Made by a program: the position numbers and the translations under genes. Below the pieces are notes generated by a model. That model searched no databases. It saw nothing but the letters and a program-made list of their open reading frames with translations, and was not told where the DNA came from. Positions 50,843 through 58,798 of a stretch of DNA of 64,000 nt are shown piece by piece. The stretch's first letter is position 1, and each line of letters begins with the position of its first letter. The stretch is from [Clostridium] asparagiforme DSM 15981 (GTDB lineage: Bacteria; Bacillota; Clostridia; Lachnospirales; Lachnospiraceae), in assembly GCA_025149125.1 (NCBI GenBank), contig CP102272.1, positions 2,790,001 through 2,854,000 on the forward strand. Reading direction: 5' to 3'.

Positions 50843-52540
50843 TCAGACGGCGTCGTACTTTGGAAGACCTTCTGCGGGAACGGTGAAGTAGACGCAGGCA
50901 CCTTCCGGCGTATTGACAGCCTGCAGCCCGTTTTCCTCTCCGTAGATACTTTTTAGGCGGCGGTGGACATTCTCCAGTCCCACCCCTTCGTTTCCCGCTC
51001 CGGACTGCAGATTTTCAAGCACGGTGGGCGGAATGCCGGGGCCGTGGTCTGAGACGGAGATTTCCGCCAGGCCGCCCCGGCGCACGGCACGGATGGAGAC
51101 GAAGCGGCTGCCGGATTTGTCCGCCCCGTACCGCACGGCGTTTTCCACCAGCGGCTGAAGGATAAAGGAGGGGACCATGCAGTCCAGATTCTCGTCCACA
51201 TGGATTTCCACGGACAGCTTTTCCTCGAACCGGGCTTTTTCCAGCTCCAGATAGCTGTTCACATGGTAGAGCTCCGTGTGCAGGCTCAGCATGTAGCGGT
51301 CGTTTTCCAGCGTCTGCCGGTAATAGCTGGACAGGGTCAGAATGAGCTCTCTGGCCCGGTTGGGGTTCTCCCGGCACACGTAGGAGATGGTGTTCAGCGC
51401 GTTATAGAGAAAATGTGGGTTTACCTGGGACTGGAGGGCGCGCAGCTCGGCTTTGCGGCGCAGCTTTTTCTGATATTCCAGGTCCGAGAGCTCCAGCTGG
51501 GTGGAGAACAGCCGGGCCAGCTCGTCCGCGAAGCTCACGTTGGCCTCGGAGGTGTGCCACTGTTTTTTTACCATGATGGTCAGACTGCCGATGGGCTCGT
51601 TGTGTTCGATTAAGGGAGCTGCAATGATGGTGTGACCTTTTAGCAGACTGTAAAGCGGGTCCTGCCTCTCGGCGCTCACAAAGGTGGTGGCCTTTTTATC
51701 CTGGATGGATTTCAGGATGGGCGCCAGAATCCGGTCTGTTTTCAGGTCCGTGTATTTGGGGTCGCCGCAAAAGGCCAGTATTTTCCGGGTATCGGTGATC
51801 ATCACCGCGGCGCAGGAGATGGACTGGTAGATGATCTGGGCGGTTGACTCCATATCCGCGGTGCTGTACAGCCCTTTTCGCAGATGGGGCAGGCTCTGGT
51901 CCGCGATGCGCAGCGCCAGGCGCATCTTCCCGGCGAACACGCTGTCCTCCTCGATGAACACCCGGTTGAAGGTGCGGATGAACACCACCATACCCAGGGC
52001 GTTCATGGTGATCATGGGAAATGCGATCAGCCGCACCAGATCCAGGGCTGCCTGGAAGGGGCGGGAGATGAGGAGGATGATCGCCATCTGGGCCACCTCC
52101 GCCGCTGCGGTGATGAGAAAGATGCCCGTTCCGTCCAGTCGGCCCTGCTTGAAGCGTTTGGAAAATGCGGAGCCGATAAGCCCCTCCACGAAGGTGGACA
52201 CCGCGCAGCTGACGGCGGTGAAGCCGCCGATGTCAAAGAGGTAACGGTGCATGCCTCCGATGACAGCCGCGCCCATGCCGGCGTAGGGGCCTCCCAAAAG
52301 CCCGGCGGCCAGCACGCCGATGACACGGGTGTTGACGATTGCGCCCTGGGCCCGCACCCCGGTGTAGGTGGACACGATGCTGATCGCGCCGAAGATCAGC
52401 GCCAGGGCGATCTGGCCGGATACGGGATTGTTGGAGTTGAGCAGCAGGCGGCGCACGAAGGGGACATGGGTGAGCAGCGTGGCGATCAGCACCAGCAGTC
52501 CGATATTGAGCAGCAGGCTGAAAAACATGGTGTTGGGCAT
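50843..52540 (-). CDS. LytS-type sensor histidine kinase
   Basis: A 565-residue kinase. The N-terminal 5TMR-LYT membrane region (residues about 1-200) carries GPYAGMGAAVIGGMHRYLFDIGG. A GAF-like domain follows (about 220-365), then the His_kinase block QSQVNPHFLYNALNTISYVCR and the HATPase with NAVRYG and DHGPGIPP. GGAGGAA precedes the ATG. LytS/BtsS-type kinases sense pyruvate or cell-wall signals. Linkage to a CstA/BtsT transporter favours pyruvate. Confidence 0.94.
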   Translation of the reverse strand: MPNTMFFSLLLNIGLLVLIATLLTHVPFVRRLLLNSNNPVSGQIALALIFGAISIVSTYTGVRAQGAIVNTRVIGVLAAGLLGGPYAGMGAAVIGGMHRYLFDIGGFTAVSCAVSTFVEGLIGSAFSKRFKQGRLDGTGIFLITAAAEVAQMAIILLISRPFQAALDLVRLIAFPMITMNALGMVVFIRTFNRVFIEEDSVFAGKMRLALRIADQSLPHLRKGLYSTADMESTAQIIYQSISCAAVMITDTRKILAFCGDPKYTDLKTDRILAPILKSIQDKKATTFVSAERQDPLYSLLKGHTIIAAPLIEHNEPIGSLTIMVKKQWHTSEANVSFADELARLFSTQLELSDLEYQKKLRRKAELRALQSQVNPHFLYNALNTISYVCRENPNRARELILTLSSYYRQTLENDRYMLSLHTELYHVNSYLELEKARFEEKLSVEIHVDENLDCMVPSFILQPLVENAVRYGADKSGSRFVSIRAVRRGGLAEISVSDHGPGIPPTVLENLQSGAGNEGVGLENVHRRLKSIYGEENGLQAVNTPEGACVYFTVPAEGLPKYDAV

Positions 52541-52785
52541 AGAGGCTTCCTCCGATCCGTAAGGGATTTTCGCATGGGCAGGGATGCGTTTCCTTGATTA
52601 TACCAGAAAATAGGTAAAAATTGCAAAATGTACTTGCCGTGAAATGTAATCCGAGATTCCATACCCGCCATCCCGGATAAGTATAAAAAGTTAATCGTTA
52701 TTGATGCAAAAGAAAGGTATGGATTTTCTTTTACAAATAGAATGAGACTGACTGGATAGTTGGTCTCTTTTCTGTTATGCTTTGA

Positions 52786-52802
52786 TTTCTGGCGGCCAGA
52801 AA
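52786..52802 (+). other. Palindrome overlapping the transposase ribosome binding site
   Basis: TTTCTGGCGGCCAGAAA is a perfect 8-1-8 palindrome ending three bases into the AAAGGAG that serves the transposase ATG. Folded RNA would hide part of the ribosome site. Confidence 0.6.
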
Positions 52803-52811
52803 GGAGCCACC

Positions 52812-54107
52812 ATGTCAAAGTTTTTATCCTATGAAGATCGAATGGTCATTGCTCAGCGCCTTCAGGAGAACGCCTCCTTTGGTGCGATTGGTAAAGAGTT
52901 AGGGAAAGACCGGACAACCATCGCTAAGGAAATTAAAAAGTATTCTTACGAAAAGAAAACCGGCCGCCCCGGATATCCATATAATCCGTGTAAATTCCGT
53001 ACCACTTGCAAAGCGAAAAAACTTTGTGGAACGAACTGTACGCATCCATCTGCTTACAAATGCAGCTTATGCTCTGAGTGCGCGCTTCACTGTCCTGATT
53101 TTGCAGAAGATATTTGCTCTATTAAAACGAAGCCACCCTATGTTTGTAATGGATGCCGTCAGCTCCCAAAATGTACGTTGCTAAAACGTATTTATGATCC
53201 GGCAGATGCACATGAAATGGCACATCATGCTATTTCAGAAGCCAGAACCGGTATTCTGTCTAATGAAGATGATATAGCGAGAATCAACCGGATCATCAGT
53301 CCCCTGGTCAGAAATGGGCAGTCCCTCCATCAGATCTACCTGGACCATGTTGATGAGCTGATGTGCAGTGAAAAGACTCTGTATAATTATGTCGATGCCC
53401 AGCTGTTTGACATCAGAAACATTGATCTGCCCCGTAAGGTAAAATACCGTCCACGCTATAAGAAACCGGAATTCAAAGTCGACAGGGGCTGCCGTATTGG
53501 CCGGAGCTACACGGATTTCCAGAAGTTCCTGGGCGACCATCCAGAAACGACCATTGTACAGATGGACAGCGTTATCGGGCGTACAGGGGGCAAATGCCTC
53601 CTCACGATACACTTTGTGGAAACCAGTTTGATGTTAGCGTTTTTACGGAATGCAAATACATCTGCTTCTGTGATACAGGTTATAAACCTGCTGGATAAAG
53701 TTCTGGGAACTGAGACGTTTGACCGTCTGTTTCCAGTCATTCTGACAGATAACGGAAGTGAGTTCTCGAACCCAAAAGAAATCGAACGACGTGCCACTGT
53801 TCCGTGTAACAGAACAAATGTATTCTATTGTGATCCCAGTGCCCCATATCAAAAAGGCGCCTGTGAAGTGAACCATGAACTGATACGCCGTATTCTGCCA
53901 AAGGGAAGCAGCTTTGATGATCTAACGCAGAAAGATATTTTTCAGATGATGGACCATATCAATTCCTATAAAAGAAAAAAGCTGAACAACCGTAGCCCAT
54001 ACGAAGCGTTCAGCTTTTATTACGGAGAAGATGTGCTTAAGAAACTGGGATGTTCACCGGTAGCCGCCGAGAACATCATCTTAAAGCCCAAACTTCTTAA
54101 AAAGTAA
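52812..54107 (+). CDS. IS30-family transposase
   Basis: A 431-residue transposase. The N-terminal HTH is in MSKFLSYEDRMVIAQRLQE and GAIGKELGKDRTTIAKEIKK. A cysteine-rich zinc-finger-like region (residues about 60-120, with CSLCSECALHC) follows. The DDE catalytic core has VQMDSV (first Asp), LTDNGSEF (second Asp) and CEVNHELIRR (Glu), so it looks intact. AAGGAG precedes the ATG. The coding region is complete, with no frameshift, which suggests a recently active copy. Confidence 0.95.
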   Translation: MSKFLSYEDRMVIAQRLQENASFGAIGKELGKDRTTIAKEIKKYSYEKKTGRPGYPYNPCKFRTTCKAKKLCGTNCTHPSAYKCSLCSECALHCPDFAEDICSIKTKPPYVCNGCRQLPKCTLLKRIYDPADAHEMAHHAISEARTGILSNEDDIARINRIISPLVRNGQSLHQIYLDHVDELMCSEKTLYNYVDAQLFDIRNIDLPRKVKYRPRYKKPEFKVDRGCRIGRSYTDFQKFLGDHPETTIVQMDSVIGRTGGKCLLTIHFVETSLMLAFLRNANTSASVIQVINLLDKVLGTETFDRLFPVILTDNGSEFSNPKEIERRATVPCNRTNVFYCDPSAPYQKGACEVNHELIRRILPKGSSFDDLTQKDIFQMMDHINSYKRKKLNNRSPYEAFSFYYGEDVLKKLGCSPVAAENIILKPKLLKK

Positions 54108-54280
54108 CAGATAAATTTGCAGGGAGCCGCCAGAAAAGAACAATCATACCCGGTCATAACAGGGATGGATTCTCCGAATACAAAAATTTCGAGAGGGAAT
54201 TGATCTCTGGTTGCTGTACGCAAATTTATTGCTGAACTTATTGTAACATAACGAGGAACAAATGAAAACCCGGGAATCTT

Positions 54281-54380
54281 GGTTACAAAACGGGATTTTC
54301 ATTTACAAAACGGGACTCTCGGTTACAAAACAGGATTTTCATTTACAAAACAGGATTCTTGAGTTACAAACGGGACTCTC
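54281..54380 (+). repeat. Tandem array of five 20-bp units at the right end of the IS
   Basis: Units start every 20 bases from 54281. They read GGTTACAAAACGGGATTTTC, ATTTACAAAACGGGACTCTC, then two variants with CAGGAT in the core, then a last unit with GAGTTACAAA. GG- and AT-starting units alternate, giving a 40-bp higher-order period. Units contain GGACTCTCGGTTACA-like sequence, which resembles the IS inverted repeat. Confidence 0.85.
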
Positions 54381-54539
54381 GCCTTGCTATTTACCCAAAA
54401 TGTACTTGCCGGAAAATTTAATTTAATGATTATCGTTAAAAAATTATTGACATTCAAAGCTCCATGCTGATATACTGGAAGAAAGAGAGAAGAAATTGCG
54501 AAATTGCGAAACAGTACCGGAGTGCGCCGGGCCGGAGGC

Positions 54540-54567
54540 GGAATCCGGAATCCGGATTCCGGATTCC
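54540..54567. repeat. 28-bp perfect palindrome
   Basis: Built from GGAATCC repeats, the sequence is a complete dyad (arm GGAATCCGGAATCC). It lies 37 bases before the DUF2975 gene. Just upstream are two GAAATTGC direct repeats (about 54492-54508). It may be an operator for the HTH partner or a hairpin. Confidence 0.7.
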
Positions 54568-54603
54568 GGCCCACGGTGGGAAACCACAGGATGGAGGTAA
54601 AGT

Positions 54604-55233
54604 ATGCAGGAACAGATGGAACGATTGAGAAAGATCAAAACGAGTTGTCGGGTGATCCGGGGTTTTTTGTGGATTATGATGGGGGTGATGGCGCTTTTTG
54701 CCGTATCCTACGTGTGGTATGGCATCAAGGTGGCCGCGGCTCCGGAGTCGGCCTTCACGGCGGCGGAAAACCGGTTCGGCGGGCTGTCCGTGGATATGGC
54801 GGGGCAGAATTTCCAGGTGGGGGCCTCCGTTCCGTCCTACGCCTCACCCGTGGGTATCCGGGGAGCGTATTCCCCGAAGACGCTTCAGATGGTGAACATG
54901 GGGCTGGGATTTGTCCTGGTGCTGGTGCCGTTTTCCGCCGTGATCTGGGAGATTCTGCGGATTCTGGGGCGGGTGATGGCGGGAGAATCCCCCTTCTGCA
55001 CAGAGAACATCCGCGCGGTGAAGTACGTGGGCTTTATCCTGCTGTTTCTGGGGCTGGCTTCAAAGATCCTTTACCTTTTGGGCATCACCTACCTGGTGTT
55101 TAAAGGAGACGTCTCGGGGATGAGCTTTCTCTTCGACTATCTGGTGGCGTTTACCGGCGGTTTACTGCTGGTTCTGGCCCGGATTTTTGAGTATGGTTCG
55201 TATCTTCAGAGCGAGTACGACGCTACGCTTTAA
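54604..55233 (+). CDS. DUF2975 membrane protein
   Basis: A 209-residue protein with four hydrophobic segments and an extracytoplasmic loop (residues about 48-95). The fold and size are those of DUF2975. Such proteins occur beside small Cro/CI-type regulators, as here. The start ATG follows GGAGG. Function is unknown; a membrane sensor controlling the HTH partner is the usual suggestion. Confidence 0.85.
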   Translation: MQEQMERLRKIKTSCRVIRGFLWIMMGVMALFAVSYVWYGIKVAAAPESAFTAAENRFGGLSVDMAGQNFQVGASVPSYASPVGIRGAYSPKTLQMVNMGLGFVLVLVPFSAVIWEILRILGRVMAGESPFCTENIRAVKYVGFILLFLGLASKILYLLGITYLVFKGDVSGMSFLFDYLVAFTGGLLLVLARIFEYGSYLQSEYDATL

Positions 55234-55243
55234 GGGGGCTGCC

Positions 55244-55450
55244 ATGGCGATTATACTTCGTTTGGACCGGGTGATGGCGGACCGGAAGATGTCTCTCAAC
55301 GAGCTGTCCGCCCAGGTGGGAATCTCCAATGTAAATCTGTCCAATTTAAAGACCGGAAAGGTGAAGGCCATCCGTTTTTCCACCCTGGAGGCCATCTGCC
55401 GGGCGCTGAAATGCCAGCCCGGGGACATTCTGGAATTTCAGGAGGATTGA
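55244..55450 (+). CDS. Small Xre/Cro-type HTH regulator (YozG-like)
   Basis: A 68-residue HTH protein. The core is ILRLDRVMADRKMSLNELSAQVG and SNVNLSNLKTGKVKAIRFSTLEAICRAL, ending CQPGDILEF. This matches the small regulators paired with DUF2975. AAGGGGG overlaps the upstream stop, so the two are translated together. Confidence 0.9.
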   Translation: MAIILRLDRVMADRKMSLNELSAQVGISNVNLSNLKTGKVKAIRFSTLEAICRALKCQPGDILEFQED

Positions 55451-55706
55451 GGCCGGACGGGGACAGATGGGGAAAGCCAGGCCCTTGCAGACGGTGTTCC
55501 CGCCTCCGGTGAGAAAATTTTATGTGAAAAATTAGATTTTTAACAGGTCGAATACCCGGCTTTTATGTCGGCTTTCCATCAAAAACGGTCCGGGAACCAG
55601 GTGCAGATTGCTGTCCCGGTCCGGGGCGGATTGCCGTATTTTCCATAAAATGCAGGGATTTGGGCGGTTTCAGGGCTGCCTGGTTCACATCGTTACATAA
55701 ATAACG
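55451..55706. other. Intergenic stretch without a recognised gene
   Basis: This is the first part of a 354-base gap. It contains GC-rich dyad fragments (around 55585-55630) and an AT-rich part, but no open frame with a ribosome site and no terminator with a T-run that I can assign. Confidence 0.6.
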
Positions 55707-55736
55707 TTGATTTATTGATCTATTATTTATTATAAT
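55707..55736 (+). promoter_or_regulatory. Promoter candidate of the asr operon
   Basis: TTGATT (55707-55712), an 18-bp spacer and TATAAT (55731-55736). A second -10-like TATACT lies at 55760-55765. Confidence 0.6.
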
Positions 55737-55804
55737 TGTACATTATCATTCCTTGCTGTTATACTGGAAGTACATGGCATGAACAGAAGGAGGACAATGG
55801 TCAA

Positions 55805-56836
55805 ATGGGTTACAAAGTAAGCTATGAACAAGCGGATAAGATCTTTGAGAAGCTCAGTGAAACATACGAAATCTGGGCTCCCAAGCGGTTTAAGGGAAAG
55901 GGCAGGTATTCTCAGACCGATCTGATCCGCTACGACAGAGTCTGTCGCGCGGAGGACATTGAGTACAGGGAGAAGTCGGATATGCCGGCTAAGGAGGTGC
56001 TCAGCCCCATCACTCAGTCTCTGTTTTATTTTACGGAAGACGAGTATATCGAGAGCAAGGCTACCAGCAAGAAGCTGCTGATTTTTATGCGCCCCTGCGA
56101 TATCCACGCACAGCACCACCAGGAGCGGATTTACCTGGGCAACGGCGGTTTTGAGGATCTGTACTACAAGCGCATGAACGAAAAAGTGAAGATCGTGATG
56201 ATGGAGTGCACAGAAGGATGGGATACATGCTTCTGCGTCAGTATGGGAACCAACAAGGCCGACGGCTATGCCGCGGCGGTCCGGTTCGGCGACGGCGAGC
56301 TTCTCTTCGACGTGGAAGACCAGGACCTGGCGCCCTATTTTGAGAAGATGGAAGAAAACGGCTTTAAGCCGGATTACATAGAGGAGAACGAAATTTCCCT
56401 GACCGTTCCGGAGATCCCGGACAAGGACGTTCTCACCAAGCTGAAATCCCATCCGATGTGGCAGGAATACAACGGCCGCTGCATCTCCTGCGGCGCCTGC
56501 ACAGTGGCTTGCAGCACCTGTACCTGCTTCACCACCACCGATATCATTTACAATGAGAACTCCAATGTGGGCGAGCGCAAGCGCACCACGGCTTCCTGCC
56601 AGGTCGAGGGCTTTGACCAGATGGCCGGCGGCATGGCGTTCCGCCACACGGCCGGAGACCGTATGCGTTACAAAGTACTCCACAAGTTCCACGACTACAA
56701 AGCGCGCTTTAAGGATTACCATATGTGCGTTGGCTGCGGGCGCTGTATCGACCGCTGTCCGGAGTTTATCTCCATTGTGGCCACGGTGAATAAGATGGCG
56801 AAGGCTATCGACGAGATCACCGGAACTGAAAGCTAA
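55805..56836 (+). CDS. asrA: Anaerobic sulfite reductase subunit A
   Basis: A 343-residue iron-sulfur electron-transfer subunit. The C-terminal part carries two 4Fe-4S ferredoxin-type motifs (CISCGACTVACSTCTC and CVGCGRCIDRCP). The N-terminal two thirds match the AsrA/hydrogenase beta-like domain with MRPCDIHAQ. ATG 55805 is spaced 11 bases from GGAGG; ATG 55797 opens only a very short frame. It leads the asrABC operon, which reduces sulfite to sulfide. Confidence 0.95.
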   Translation: MGYKVSYEQADKIFEKLSETYEIWAPKRFKGKGRYSQTDLIRYDRVCRAEDIEYREKSDMPAKEVLSPITQSLFYFTEDEYIESKATSKKLLIFMRPCDIHAQHHQERIYLGNGGFEDLYYKRMNEKVKIVMMECTEGWDTCFCVSMGTNKADGYAAAVRFGDGELLFDVEDQDLAPYFEKMEENGFKPDYIEENEISLTVPEIPDKDVLTKLKSHPMWQEYNGRCISCGACTVACSTCTCFTTTDIIYNENSNVGERKRTTASCQVEGFDQMAGGMAFRHTAGDRMRYKVLHKFHDYKARFKDYHMCVGCGRCIDRCPEFISIVATVNKMAKAIDEITGTES

Positions 56837-56856
56837 AGAAACGAGGTGGAGGAAAA

Positions 56857-57648
56857 ATGGAAAATATCGTAAAACCAGTTGCATGCAGGATTATGGATGT
56901 AAAGCGTGAGAGCCTGCACGAGTATACATTTAAAGTTGAAACCGATATCAAGCCTCAGCACGGACAGTTTTTACAGCTCTCCATTCCCAAAGTGGGCGAG
57001 GCTCCGATCTCCGTCAGCTCCTTCGGCGACGGCTGGATGGACTTCACCATCCGCTCCGTGGGTAAGGTGACGGACGAGATTTTTAACAAACAGCCCGGAG
57101 ACACCCTGTTCCTGCGCGGCGCTTACGGCAAGGGCTGGCCTGTGGAGCAGTTTGCGGGCAAGCACGTGGTGCTGATCACCGGCGGAACCGGTCTGGCGCC
57201 GGTGAAGAGCATGCTGAACATGTTCTACGATCAGCCGGATTTTGTGAAGAGCGTACATCTGATCTGCGGCTTCAAGAACGAGGAAGGCATTATTTTCAAG
57301 AGCGATTTGGAGCGCTGGAAAGAGAAATTCAACACCATTTACGCCCTGGACAGGGATCAGAAGGAAGGCTGGAGCACCGGTTTTGTGACGGAGTTTGTTG
57401 ACAAGATTCCCTTCGACAGCTTTGACGGAAACTACGCCGTAGTGATCGTAGGCCCGCCGCCAATGATGAAGTTCACCGGCTTAAAAGCGGTGGAGTGCGG
57501 AGTGCCGGAGGAGAAGATCTGGGTGTCCTTTGAGCGGAAGATGTCCTGCGCAGTAGGAAAATGCGGACATTGCCGGATCGACGAGGTATACGTCTGTCTG
57601 GACGGCCCGGTATTCAACTATACCCAGGCAAAATATCTGGTGGATTAA
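56857..57648 (+). CDS. asrB: Anaerobic sulfite reductase subunit B
   Basis: A 263-residue flavoprotein of the ferredoxin-NADP reductase superfamily. The FAD region has PISVSSFGDGW and the NAD region LITGGTGLAPVKSML. A C-terminal 2Fe-2S-type cluster motif, CAVGKCGHC, is followed by a further Cys (YVCLDG). It passes electrons from NAD(P)H to AsrA and AsrC. Confidence 0.95.
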   Translation: MENIVKPVACRIMDVKRESLHEYTFKVETDIKPQHGQFLQLSIPKVGEAPISVSSFGDGWMDFTIRSVGKVTDEIFNKQPGDTLFLRGAYGKGWPVEQFAGKHVVLITGGTGLAPVKSMLNMFYDQPDFVKSVHLICGFKNEEGIIFKSDLERWKEKFNTIYALDRDQKEGWSTGFVTEFVDKIPFDSFDGNYAVVIVGPPPMMKFTGLKAVECGVPEEKIWVSFERKMSCAVGKCGHCRIDEVYVCLDGPVFNYTQAKYLVD

Positions 57649-57666
57649 GAAAGGGGCGGATCGGTT

Positions 57667-58704
57667 ATGAATCACGATATTAACATAAAGAAGGTACGGA
57701 TTAACTGTTTCAGACAGTCCAAGGTCAAGGGCGAGTTCATGCTGCAGATGCGTGTACCCGGAGCCTTGATCAACGCCAAGCACCTGAGCATGGTTCAGGA
57801 GATCTGTGAGCGCTGGGGCAATGGAACGTTTCACATGGGAACGAGACAAACACTTGACATTCCCGGGATTAAATACGAAAATATTGAAGAGGTCAACAAG
57901 TTCATCAAGGGCTACATTCAGGATGTGGACGTGGAGATGTGTAACGTGGACATGGATGTAAACGACGGCGGCTATCCCACCATCGGCGCCCGCAACGTGA
58001 TGAGCTGCATCGGCAACGCCCACTGTATCAAGGGCAACGCCAATACATATGAGCTGGCCCGCAAGATTGAGCGGATCGTGTTCCCGTCCCACTACCACAT
58101 CAAGGTGGCTGTGGCCGGATGTCCCAACGACTGCGTGAAAGCGAACTTCAACGATTTCGGCATTATGGGCGTGAATAAGCAGGTCTACGACGTGGACCGC
58201 TGCATCGGCTGCGGCTGCTGTGTGGAAGCCTGCCAGCATCATGCTACCGGCGTGCTGAGCTTAAACGCCAACAACAAGGTCGACAAGGATACCTGCTGCT
58301 GCGTGGGCTGCGGCGAGTGTTCCCTGATCTGCCCCACCGGCGCGTGGAGCAGAGGCACCAAGCAGCTCTACCGCGTGACCCTGGGCGGCCGTACCGGCAA
58401 GCAGAATCCCAGAGCGGGTAAGCTGTTTATGAACTGGGTGACCGAGGATGTGATCCTGGCCATGTTCGGCAACTGGCAGAAGTTCTCCGCCTGGGTGCTG
58501 GATTACAAGCCTGAGTACCTGCATGGCGGCCATCTGATCGACCGGGCGGGTTACAAGGAGTTTAAGAAGCGCATCCTGGAGGGCGTGGAGTTAAATCCCG
58601 AGGCGAAGGTTGCGGACGATATCTTCTGGGCTGAGAACGAGCAGCGCGGCAATATGCACGTGATGCCGGTTTCCCAGCACAAGACGGCAGGACCTCAGAA
58701 CTAA
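57667..58704 (+). CDS. asrC: Anaerobic sulfite reductase subunit C (siroheme enzyme)
   Basis: A 345-residue siroheme/4Fe-4S reductase that converts sulfite to sulfide. The N-terminal sulfite-reductase fold has TFHMGTRQTLDIPG. The siroheme-cluster cysteines lie in VMSCIGNAHCIKG and AGCPNDCVKANF. Two additional 4Fe-4S motifs follow (CIGCGCCVEACQH and CCVGCGECSLICP). The genes downstream provide siroheme precursors. Confidence 0.96.
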   Translation: MNHDINIKKVRINCFRQSKVKGEFMLQMRVPGALINAKHLSMVQEICERWGNGTFHMGTRQTLDIPGIKYENIEEVNKFIKGYIQDVDVEMCNVDMDVNDGGYPTIGARNVMSCIGNAHCIKGNANTYELARKIERIVFPSHYHIKVAVAGCPNDCVKANFNDFGIMGVNKQVYDVDRCIGCGCCVEACQHHATGVLSLNANNKVDKDTCCCVGCGECSLICPTGAWSRGTKQLYRVTLGGRTGKQNPRAGKLFMNWVTEDVILAMFGNWQKFSAWVLDYKPEYLHGGHLIDRAGYKEFKKRILEGVELNPEAKVADDIFWAENEQRGNMHVMPVSQHKTAGPQN

Positions 58705-58711
58705 AGCTGAC

Positions 58712-58761
58712 ATCCGGCCCTGGGGCGGCAGGGGCAGAACCGGAAAACCGTGGGGCCGGAT
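58712..58761 (+). other. Hairpin between asrC and hemA
   Basis: ATCCGGCCC (58712-58720) pairs with GGGCCGGAT (58753-58761) around a long, GC-rich loop that can fold further. There is no T-run, so read-through into hemA is likely. Confidence 0.5.
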
Positions 58762-58798
58762 TGCAGCCAATCAAGAGAAAGCTTAGGAAACGACCAGT

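Larger units (their letters stand above)
52624..54411 (+). mobile_element. IS30-family insertion element with unusual ends
   Basis: The region is clearly more AT-rich than its surroundings and holds one transposase gene. CAAAATGTACTTGCCG occurs in direct orientation at 52624-52639 and 54396-54411. Candidate terminal inverted repeats are TGTAATCCGAGATTCC (52645-52660) and GGAATCTTGGTTACA (54273-54287), matching apart from one mismatch and one gap. The exact ends are uncertain. The outer 16-bp repeats are longer than the 2-3 bp duplications usual for IS30, so they may be something other than target-site duplications. Confidence 0.7.

Noticed and set aside
54281..54380. Possible CRISPR array
   Set aside because: The 20-bp units are contiguous and similar to each other, with no unique spacers and no cas genes. 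They form a tandem repeat.
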